Source of the DNA: Aerococcus sp. UBA6277
GTDB taxonomy: Bacteria > Bacillota > Bacilli > Lactobacillales > Aerococcaceae
Length of the DNA stretch: 22,087 nucleotides
Assembly (NCBI RefSeq): GCF_002440555.1
Contig: NZ_DJUR01000001.1
Location: 1 to 22,087, forward strand
Direction of reading: 5' to 3'
The notes below the pieces were generated by a model. That model did not search any database. It saw nothing but the letters and a program-made list of their open reading frames with translations, and had not been told where the DNA came from. Position 1 is the first letter of the stretch; every line of letters begins with the position of its first letter. This document shows positions 16,839 to 22,087 of the stretch, one piece after another. The position numbers were made by a program, and so were the translations under genes.

Positions 16839-18032
16839 TTATTTGTTCGCGATTGCAGCGATACCAGGCAATTCTTTACCTTCTAAGAATTCTAATGATG
16901 CCCCACCACCAGTAGAAATGTGTGTGAATTTATCAGCTAAACCTAATTGGTAGGCAGCTGCAGCTGAGTCACCACCACCGATGATAGTTGTAGCATCAGT
17001 TAAGTTAGCGATAGCTTCACCAACACCGTTAGTACCTTTTGCGAAACTTGGCATTTCGAATACACCCATTGGGCCATTCCAAACAACAGTTTTCGCGTCT
17101 GCAACTTGTGATGCGTAGTACTCAACAGTCTTAGGACCTACATCAAGTGATTGCCAGTCAGCTGGGATACCGTCGACATCAACAACATCAGTGTTAGCGT
17201 CGTTGTCAAACGCGTCAGCTACAACAAAGTCTACCGGTAATACTAAACGGTCGCCAGCGCGTTCCATTAAGTCTTTAGCCAATGGAATTTTGTCTTCTTC
17301 AAGTAAAGAGCCACCAACTTCGTAACCTTGAGCTTTCATGAAGGTATATGCCATACCACCACCGATTAAGACTTTGTCAGCCTTATTTAGTAATGATTCG
17401 ATAACTGAAATCTTGTCAGATACTTTTGCACCACCTAAGATTGCAACGAATGGACGTTTTGGTTCGTTAACAGCGTCACCTAAGAATTGGATTTCTTTTT
17501 CCATTAAGAAACCAGCAACTGCTTCGATATTGTTTGAGATACCAACATTAGAAGCATGCTCACGGTGAGCAGTACCGAATGCGTCATTAACAAATACGTC
17601 GCCTAATGAAGCCCAGTATTTACCTAATTCAGGATCGTTCTTGCTTTCTTTCTTGCCGTCTACATCTTCGAAACGAGTATTTTCGAACATCAATACTTCG
17701 CCATCTTTGAGGTTAGCGATAGCATCTTCTAATTCTTGACCACGAGTTTGAGCTACGAAAGTAACTTCTTTACCTAATTTTTCAGATAAACGTTCTGCAA
17801 CCGGGCGTAAAGATTTAGAAGCTTTGTCTTCTTCAGTTTTCACTTTACCAAGGTGAGAGAATAATACTAAACGACCACCTTGCTCAAGAATATACTCGAT
17901 AGTTGGTAATGCTTGAACGATACGGTTGTCATCAGTAATTTTAAGGTCTTTGTCCATTGGAACGTTGAAGTCAGCACGTTCTAAAACAACTTTACCTTTT
18001 AAATCGATGTCTTTTACAGTTTTCTTAGCCAT
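16839..18032 (-). CDS. pgk: Phosphoglycerate kinase
   Basis: Transfers phosphate from 1,3-bisphosphoglycerate to ADP, the first ATP-yielding step of lower glycolysis. The 397-residue, two-domain protein shows the N-terminal substrate motif RADFNVPMD (about 19-27), the SHLGK segment, the hinge/nucleotide region [21 protein letters not shown] and the phosphate loop GGGDSAAA. The ATG at 18032 has AAGGAG ten bases upstream. A strong terminator lies between gap and pgk and I find no good promoter after it, so pgk expression probably depends on read-through or on a promoter I cannot recognise. Confidence 0.98.
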   Translation of the reverse strand: MAKKTVKDIDLKGKVVLERADFNVPMDKDLKITDDNRIVQALPTIEYILEQGGRLVLFSHLGKVKTEEDKASKSLRPVAERLSEKLGKEVTFVAQTRGQELEDAIANLKDGEVLMFENTRFEDVDGKKESKNDPELGKYWASLGDVFVNDAFGTAHREHASNVGISNNIEAVAGFLMEKEIQFLGDAVNEPKRPFVAILGGAKVSDKISVIESLLNKADKVLIGGGMAYTFMKAQGYEVGGSLLEEDKIPLAKDLMERAGDRLVLPVDFVVADAFDNDANTDVVDVDGIPADWQSLDVGPKTVEYYASQVADAKTVVWNGPMGVFEMPSFAKGTNGVGEAIANLTDATTIIGGGDSAAAAYQLGLADKFTHISTGGGASLEFLEGKELPGIAAIANK

Positions 18033-18068
18033 TAAAATAGCACTCCTTATCTTAAGTTGTTAACCAAT

Positions 18069-18101
18069 AAAAAAGGGCAGGAAGCGCGAAGCTTCCCGCC
18101 C
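18069..18101 (-). terminator. Strong hairpin terminator between gap and pgk
   Basis: The minus strand has an 11-bp GC-rich stem (GGGCGGGAAGC / GCTTCCTGCCC, one G-U) with a 5-base loop and six T. It lies inside a cluster otherwise expected to be co-transcribed and would make gap mRNA more abundant than pgk-tpiA-gpmI mRNA. Confidence 0.9.
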
Positions 18102-18133
18102 AAATTCAACTGATTTTACTTTTAAACAATTAA

Positions 18134-19147
18134 TTATTGTTTAGCAGCAAAGAATTCGATTAAACGTACGAATTGAGAAACGAAACCAGCTTCGTTGTCG
18201 TACCAAGCAACAGTTTTAACTAATTGGCCATCTTCAGATTCGATAACTTTAGTTTGAGTTGCGTCGAAAATTGAACCAGCTGGAACACCAACGATGTCAG
18301 AAGATACGATTTCATCAGTGTTGTATAAGAATGATGGGTTAGCGTATTTTTCCATAGCAGCGTTAACTTCTTCAACTGTAACTTTAGTGTTTAATGTTGA
18401 GTAGAACTCAGTCATTGAACCAGTTACGATAGGAATACGGATAGCAGTACCGTCAACTTTACCGTTAACTGAAGGAATAACACGACCTACAGCTTTAGCT
18501 GCACCAGTAGATGCTGGAATAGCGTTTTCCGCAGCTGCACGACCGTTACGGAAGTTACCTTTTTTACCGTTAGGTGCATCTTGTAATGATTGTGTAGAAG
18601 TGTAAGCATGGATTGTTGACATTAAACCATGTTTGATACCAAATTCTTTTTCTAACACGTTAACTACAGGAGCTAAACAGTTAGTAGTACATGAAGCACC
18701 AGAGATAATTGTATCTTCAGAATCAATGATATCTTCATTTACACCGTAAACAATTGTTTTAGTTTCAGCATCAGCAGGAGCTGAGATGATAACTTTTTTA
18801 GCACCAGCATTGATGTGTGCTTGAGATTTTTCTTTTGTAGCGTAGAAACCAGTACATTCTAGAACGATATCAACACCTAAGTCACCCCAAGGTAAATCGT
18901 TTGCGTCACGTTCAGAGTATACAGTGATTTCTTTACCATCGATAGAAATACCATTTTCAGTAGTTTCGATATCGTGGTTGAAAGTACCGTGAGCTGTATC
19001 ATATTTTAATAGGTAAGCTAAAAATTCGTTGTCTGTTAAATCGTTGATTGCCACGATTTCTACATTTGATTCATTTTCTTCCCAGATACGACGTAAAGTT
19101 AAACGACCGATACGACCAAAACCGTTAATTGCTAATTTAATTGCCAT
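18134..19147 (-). CDS. gap: Glyceraldehyde-3-phosphate dehydrogenase, NAD type
   Basis: Oxidises glyceraldehyde-3-phosphate to 1,3-bisphosphoglycerate. The 337-residue tetramer subunit has the Rossmann motif INGFGRIGR (7-15), Asp36 at the end of the second strand (typical of NAD preference), catalytic Cys153 in SGASCTTNCLAP and His180 in STIHAYT. The ATG at 19147 is preferred because AAGGAGG lies 11 bases upstream. The longer frame to 19201 overlaps cggR and has no ribosome binding site. It follows cggR after 37 bases and is followed by a strong terminator. A hairpin at the end of cggR may stabilise a processed gap mRNA. Confidence 0.98.
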   Translation of the reverse strand: MAIKLAINGFGRIGRLTLRRIWEENESNVEIVAINDLTDNEFLAYLLKYDTAHGTFNHDIETTENGISIDGKEITVYSERDANDLPWGDLGVDIVLECTGFYATKEKSQAHINAGAKKVIISAPADAETKTIVYGVNEDIIDSEDTIISGASCTTNCLAPVVNVLEKEFGIKHGLMSTIHAYTSTQSLQDAPNGKKGNFRNGRAAAENAIPASTGAAKAVGRVIPSVNGKVDGTAIRIPIVTGSMTEFYSTLNTKVTVEEVNAAMEKYANPSFLYNTDEIVSSDIVGVPAGSIFDATQTKVIESEDGQLVKTVAWYDNEAGFVSQFVRLIEFFAAKQ

Positions 19148-19184
19148 ACTACAAAATTCCTCCTTAATGGAATACAAAATTATT

Positions 19185-20222
19185 TTAATGGGATTCCCCA
19201 TTTAAAACCATATTTGAGGCACCTTGATCAGTTATAATGACTAACTGTTTAGGTGCAAGTTTTGCAAAAGCCTGTATTGCTTCTGCTTTTACACTGCCTC
19301 CAGCAATCAGAATTGGCAAGTCAATATCTGCCAAGTCTTCAAGTTGTAGACCAATTCTAGGGATTCGATGTACTATGTTTCCTTCTTTATCAAAGAAACA
19401 CCCGAACACTTCCCCTACAGCGTGGTTACTCTTAATCTTAGATGAACTTTCTAAATCAAGTCCCCTACGCCTTGCCATAATTTTAGCATTACCAACACTA
19501 AAAAGCAAAATGTTAGCCTCTTTTAACCGCTTTAAAGTTGATTGAATCACGGGATCATTCATTAAAGCCATATTTGCCACCTCAGATAAATTCTCGGGAG
19601 CATATAAGGAAATATTGTGACCGTGTAACTTTTGCGCTAGAATATCGCTAATTGTATTGGCTTGAGTTGCTGAAGCATCTCCGATTCCACCCCTGGCTGC
19701 GACCACAGTAAAGTGTCTGTCAGTAGAAGGTGCTAGTTGAACATGTTCACTCACCTCTAGCATAGTTGAACCACCAGTAACAGCAATCGTATGATTCCCC
19801 ATTGGTAAATTCTTGTCTAAGTATTTTGAAACTTGTAGACCCATTTCAAATAAAATATGTTGATCCTGGTCGATATCTCCTGAAACAATTCGAGCATCTG
19901 CTATGTTGAGCACATCAGCCAAATGTTTTTCTTGTAAGTGAATTTTATTTGTATCACGCCACAAGTCTTGACCTGTAGCAATTGCTCGTTCCCCTTTTGG
20001 CGTAATTGTCATACCCGCGGGAGAAGAATCAATGAGACCTTGTTGTTTCAAAACATCTGTGATTGTACGTAGCGGTCGTTCGGTAATTGCTAACTTTTCA
20101 GCTAGTCCCTTCCGACCAATCGGACCATCTTTGAAAATCCGCTGTAAGACGGTGATTCTCTCAAAATAGGTCTTCTGAACTTCCGGCACTACTTCAGTAA
20201 TACTTTTAAATAATTCGTCCAT
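19185..20222 (-). CDS. cggR: Central glycolytic genes regulator CggR (SorC family repressor)
   Basis: CggR represses the cggR-gap transcript and is released by fructose-1,6-bisphosphate. The 345-residue protein has an N-terminal winged helix-turn-helix (about 20-75; PIGRKGLAEKLAITERPLR is the recognition region) and a C-terminal sugar-phosphate domain of the SorC family with TGGST, AARGGIGD and FSVGNA phosphate-loop segments. The ATG at 20222 is chosen because AGGAAAG lies 8 bases upstream. A GTG three codons earlier is too close to that site. It is first in the cluster, directly before gap, as in Bacillus subtilis. A probable operator lies in its leader, which fits autoregulation. Confidence 0.95.
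   Translation of the reverse strand: MDELFKSITEVVPEVQKTYFERITVLQRIFKDGPIGRKGLAEKLAITERPLRTITDVLKQQGLIDSSPAGMTITPKGERAIATGQDLWRDTNKIHLQEKHLADVLNIADARIVSGDIDQDQHILFEMGLQVSKYLDKNLPMGNHTIAVTGGSTMLEVSEHVQLAPSTDRHFTVVAARGGIGDASATQANTISDILAQKLHGHNISLYAPENLSEVANMALMNDPVIQSTLKRLKEANILLFSVGNAKIMARRRGLDLESSSKIKSNHAVGEVFGCFFDKEGNIVHRIPRIGLQLEDLADIDLPILIAGGSVKAEAIQAFAKLAPKQLVIITDQGASNMVLNGESH
19187..19202 (-). other. Hairpin spanning the cggR stop codon
   Basis: A perfect 6-bp stem (AATGGG / CCCATT) with a 4-base loop covers the last codons of cggR, 40 bases before gap. In B. subtilis the cggR-gapA mRNA is cleaved near the 3' end of cggR next to a stem-loop that stabilises gapA mRNA. This hairpin is in the matching position. 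Confidence 0.45.
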
Positions 20223-20253
20223 AGTCCCCACTTTCCTAGTACAAAAACGTTGA

Positions 20254-20297
20254 GTAAAAAAAGACTAGGACTTTTATTGTCCAGGATGTCTTTTTTT
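20254..20297. promoter_or_regulatory. Probable CggR operator within a hairpin
   Basis: On the plus strand, TAGGAC-TTTTAT-TGTC (20266-20281) matches the half-operator GGGAC-N6-TGTC known for B. subtilis CggR, except for one base of the GGGAC core (AGGAC here). Only one such unit is seen instead of the tandem pair. It is nested in a longer inverted repeat with A7/T7 flanks that could also form an RNA hairpin. It lies about 50-95 bases downstream of the predicted cggR start point, a roadblock position. Confidence 0.6.
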
Positions 20298-20484
20298 GAC
20301 CACCTTACGGTAAAAAAATTTGATTCCTTTCGAATCTCATCTCTTTACATGAGTAATCATACCAATAAATTTATCCGCTTGCAAGCTTTTAAGGCCACTT
20401 TTCTCTTATATTGCCACTACAGGTATTATGCCTTATAAAGATTGCATATTTAAGGGCATACTCCGCGGGCTATATCGAACGCCT
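20298..20484. other. Intergenic stretch upstream of cggR
   Basis: No protein gene is seen. Apart from the promoter at 20356-20384 there are two weaker inverted repeats: a small GATTC/GAATC hairpin before seven T (about 20313-20334, minus strand), and an imperfect ATGCC-TTA/TAA-GGCAT pair (about 20425-20460) of unknown role. Confidence 0.5.
20356..20384 (-). promoter_or_regulatory. Promoter of cggR-gap
   Basis: TTGCAA (20379-20384) and TATGAT (20356-20361) are 17 bases apart on the minus strand, with TGG before the -10 box (extended -10). The predicted leader of about 127 bases carries the CggR-type operator. Confidence 0.65.
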
Positions 20485-20485
20485 T

Positions 20486-20516
20486 AAAAAAAAGAAGCAG
20501 GTTTTACCCCACTTCT
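20486..20516 (-). terminator. Terminator of clpP
   Basis: The minus strand has a 9-bp stem (AGAAGTGGG / CCTGCTTCT, two G-U pairs) with a 6-base loop, then eight T, about 20 bases after the clpP stop. The G-U pairs form only on this strand, which confirms its direction. Confidence 0.9.
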
Positions 20517-20536
20517 CCAGATTTAAAATGTATTCA

Positions 20537-21133
20537 TTATTTTTCTAATTCATCATTTTTAGTCATGATTTGATCTAATAAACCATATTCTAAAGCTTCT
20601 TCTGCTGTTAACCAGTTATCACGGTCTGTATCGCGTTCAATCACTTCTACAGGTTGGCCGGTCATTTCAGAGTATAGACGGTTCATTTTTTCTTTTGTTT
20701 TCAAGATGTGGCGAGCAGCGATTTCAATTTCAGTTGCTTGTCCTTGAGCACCACCTAATGGTTGATGAATTAAGAATTCAGCATTTGGTAAGGCAAAACG
20801 TTTACCTTTAGTACCTGCAGCTGCAATAAATGAGCCCATTGATGCTGCCATGCCCATTACAATTGTTTGTACATCTGCATGTACAAATTGCATTGTATCG
20901 TAGATGGCCATACCAGAAGTGATAGAACCACCTGGTGAATTGATGTATAGGTAGATATCCTTGTCTGGGTCTTGAGCGTCTAAGAATAATAATTGAGCGA
21001 TAATTGAGTTGGCTAAATCATCATTAAATTCCCCGCTCAACATAATAATACGGTCTTTTAATAAACGAGAGTAGATATCGTAAGCACGTTCACCGCGAGA
21101 AGATTGTTCAATAACTGTTGGTACTAAGTTCAT
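20537..21133 (-). CDS. clpP: ATP-dependent Clp protease proteolytic subunit ClpP
   Basis: Serine protease subunit that forms the 14-mer degradation chamber and works with ClpC/ClpE/ClpX-type ATPases in protein quality control. The 198 residues are normal. The catalytic triad is visible: Ser98 in GMAASMG, His123 in LIHQPLGG, Asp172 in DTDRDNW. The N-terminal segment [20 protein letters not shown] is the usual one. The ATG at 21133 has AAAGGAGG 8 bases upstream. The gene is monocistronic here, with its own terminator and a CtsR-controlled promoter, so it is expected to be induced by heat and protein-folding stress. Confidence 0.98.
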   Translation of the reverse strand: MNLVPTVIEQSSRGERAYDIYSRLLKDRIIMLSGEFNDDLANSIIAQLLFLDAQDPDKDIYLYINSPGGSITSGMAIYDTMQFVHADVQTIVMGMAASMGSFIAAAGTKGKRFALPNAEFLIHQPLGGAQGQATEIEIAARHILKTKEKMNRLYSEMTGQPVEVIERDTDRDNWLTAEEALEYGLLDQIMTKNDELEK

Positions 21134-21166
21134 TTAAATGTCCTCCTTTTAAACTTGTATATGGCT

Positions 21167-21195
21167 ATTATACCTTTATGGTCAAAATTGGTCAA
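21167..21195 (-). promoter_or_regulatory. clpP promoter
   Basis: TTGACC (21190-21195) and a perfect TATAAT (21167-21172) are 17 bases apart on the minus strand. Confidence 0.85.
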
Positions 21196-21196
21196 C
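21180..21196 (+). promoter_or_regulatory. CtsR operator
   Basis: The direct heptad repeat GGTCAAA-ATT-GGTCAAC on the plus strand matches the CtsR box (A/GGTCAAA, three bases, A/GGTCAAA) with one deviation. It overlaps the -35 box and spacer of the clpP promoter, so CtsR would exclude polymerase. A single inverted heptad (TTTGACT, 21208-21214) lies nearby. Confidence 0.85.
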
Positions 21197-21358
21197 AAAT
21201 ATAACTTTTTGACTTTCTCTATTATTTTAGCATAGAAGGCTCCTTCTGCCCAATAGCTGCCCTTCAAGGGCTTGAAAAATGTAACAACTTCCCATGTTAA
21301 TACCTAAGATATCATCACTTGTTAAAAACGATTGACACTTCCAGATTCCTATAAAAGC

Positions 21359-21387
21359 TTGAATTTGACTAAAAACTAGGCTATAAT
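21359..21387 (+). promoter_or_regulatory. Promoter of tRNA-Arg
   Basis: TTGAAT (21359-21364) and a perfect TATAAT (21382-21387) are 17 bases apart on the plus strand, ending 39 bases before the mature tRNA. Confidence 0.65.
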
Positions 21388-21426
21388 AATTCTGTTATTG
21401 TTTTTTACCAAAATATACAATAATTT

Positions 21427-21498
21427 GCGCCCGTAGTGTAATGGATATCACATAAGATTCCGGTTCTTATAATGGGGGTTCGATTCCCTCCGGGCGCA
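21427..21498 (+). tRNA. tRNA-Arg, anticodon CCG
   Basis: A full cloverleaf can be drawn: a 7-bp acceptor stem GCGCCCG/CGGGCGC with discriminator A, a 3-bp D stem (GTG/CAC), a 5-bp anticodon stem TAAGA/TCTTA with loop TTCCGGT (anticodon CCG at 21460-21462, reading CGG), a 4-base variable loop, and a T stem GGGGG/CCCTC with loop TTCGATT. CCA is not encoded. It stands alone on the plus strand between clpP and a repeat-rich stretch. Confidence 0.95.
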
Positions 21499-21553
21499 TT
21501 CAAGCATTTAAAAGGGTTTTAAAAGGCGCTATAAACGCTGGTATAATAAGGTT

Positions 21554-21621
21554 TCTAAACAAGAACGACTTCTGTTGAGTTGTTTAAAATCTAAACACAT
21601 CTAAACACATCTCTAAACACA
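21554..21621 (+). repeat. TCTAAACACA direct repeats beyond the tRNA gene
   Basis: Three exact copies of TCTAAACACA lie at 21590-21599, 21600-21609 and 21612-21621, with a partial copy (TCTAAACAAG) at 21554-21563. Clusters like this near a tRNA 3' end resemble arm-type integrase binding sites. That is an inference. Confidence 0.6.
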
Positions 21622-21702
21622 TTTTACGTGTTCCCGTTCTAAAGGAAATGAAATATAATTGTTGGCTTTTACTTTCTATGAGTAAGGCTTTATTATTGCA
21701 GT

Positions 21703-21742
21703 AAAAAAGCCCCTACCTCCTATTAAGGAAGCAAGGGCTTTT
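21703..21742 (-). terminator. Minus-strand terminator at the right edge
   Basis: The minus-strand RNA pairs over 16 bp (AAAAGCCCTTGCTTCC with GGAGGTAGGGGCTTTT, four G-U pairs) around a 6-base loop and ends in six T. The G-U pairs become A-C mismatches on the plus strand, so it serves a transcript coming from the right, such as the broken gene at 21864. Confidence 0.85.
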
Positions 21743-21863
21743 AACGTGCTAAGTTGGGAGCAAAGCACATAAATAATATAACTGATGTGGGAAGATACTT
21801 CAAATCCCTACTGGTTAGGAGTGAGGGGGAGTTAGTATGCACATATTTTAAAATATGGAGCAT

Positions 21864-22063
21864 TTATTGCCTTTTTTTAAGTTGTTCTATTTTCTCAAAC
21901 TGATCCTTGGTTAATTCTTCACTCGCTTTAAACAATTTAGCATCATGATTATGATGCAACAAAATTTTCAATAGTAAGTTTACAGTTCTTATAGTACTTA
22001 TAAAAAAACTTAAAGTAATAAAAAGCCAAATATAAAAGATTATAAAACTTAACTTATTTTCAT
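21864..22063 (-). pseudogene. Small membrane protein with SHOCT-like C-terminus, probably frameshifted
   Basis: The minus strand encodes, in one frame from 22076 to 21864, a hydrophobic helix (KLSFIIFYIWLFITLSFFIS) followed by a charged tail (DAKLFKASEELTKDQFEKIE) that resembles the short C-terminal oligomerisation domain called SHOCT. This frame has no ATG, GTG or TTG near its beginning and is preceded by TGA at 22077-22079. An ATG at 22063 lies one frame off. A single extra A in the run of four A after it (22057-22060) would give MKNKLSFIIF and an intact protein of about 66 residues. So the gene is either frameshifted, mis-sequenced, or continues beyond the window. The SHOCT assignment is tentative. 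Confidence 0.4.
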
Positions 22064-22087
22064 AGTCCTGAACAATTCATACTTTTC

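Larger units (their letters stand above)
21499..21863. other. Gene-poor stretch downstream of tRNA-Arg
   Basis: No credible protein gene is seen. It contains TCTAAACACA direct repeats, a plus-strand promoter-like TTAAAA-17-TATAAT (about 21518-21546, TGG before the -10), a minus-strand terminator (21703-21742), and a 16-base perfect palindrome CATATTTTAAAATATG (21842-21857). It looks like a possible integration-site or mobile-element margin, but no integrase is in view. Confidence 0.5.

Noticed and set aside
21236..21275. Two adjacent palindromes (AGAAGGCTCCTTCT and GCCCTTCAAGGGC) upstream of clpP as terminators
   Set aside because: Neither is followed by a T run on either strand. They may be chance or regulatory, but nothing supports a call.
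21640..21696. 18-codon plus-strand ORF (MKYNCWLLLS...)
   Set aside because: The AAGGA-type site abuts the ATG with no spacing, and there is no family resemblance.

Overview
The window looks like chromosomal DNA from a low-GC Gram-positive, probably a member of the Lactobacillales near Carnobacteriaceae/Aerococcaceae/Enterococcaceae. The grounds are AAGGAGG-type ribosome binding sites, TTGACA/TATAAT promoters, lipoprotein oligopeptide-binding proteins, a CggR-headed glycolytic cluster and the block secG-est-rnr-smpB. The genus cannot be fixed from sequence alone. Nearly all genes lie on the minus strand, so transcription runs from right to left.

Read in the direction of transcription. The right edge (21499-22087) is gene-poor. 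It holds a small membrane-protein gene that looks frameshifted, a strong minus-strand terminator, and short direct repeats just beyond a plus-strand tRNA-Arg(CCG) (21427-21498). Next comes clpP, with a CtsR operator over its promoter and its own terminator. Then come cggR, gap, pgk, tpiA, gpmI and eno, which convert glyceraldehyde-3-phosphate to phosphoenolpyruvate. cggR has a promoter with a downstream CggR-type operator. A strong terminator separates gap from pgk, and eno has its own candidate promoter with a palindrome.

From 12884 down to 4300 lies an oligopeptide ABC transporter locus. Two tandem oppA-type lipoprotein genes each have their own promoter and terminator. A gene-free stretch of about 410 bases follows, then a plus-strand DUF3899-like membrane protein gene, then oppB-oppC-oppD-oppF with overlapping genes and shared ribosome binding sites. 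The left end is secG, an Est30-type carboxylesterase, rnr and smpB, linking protein export, exoribonuclease activity and trans-translation.

Most of the window is conserved housekeeping DNA. The least expected element is in 9009-9225: a good minus-strand promoter, a compact three-way-junction fold, a second hairpin domain and an intrinsic terminator, with no convincing ORF. It is either a small RNA of about 180 nt or an attenuated leader for oppBCDF whose read-through would be antisense to the DUF3899 gene. Secondary points are the palindrome in the eno promoter, the hairpin at the cggR 3' end, a secG/est attenuator, the long basic tail of RNase R, and the repeats next to the tRNA gene.
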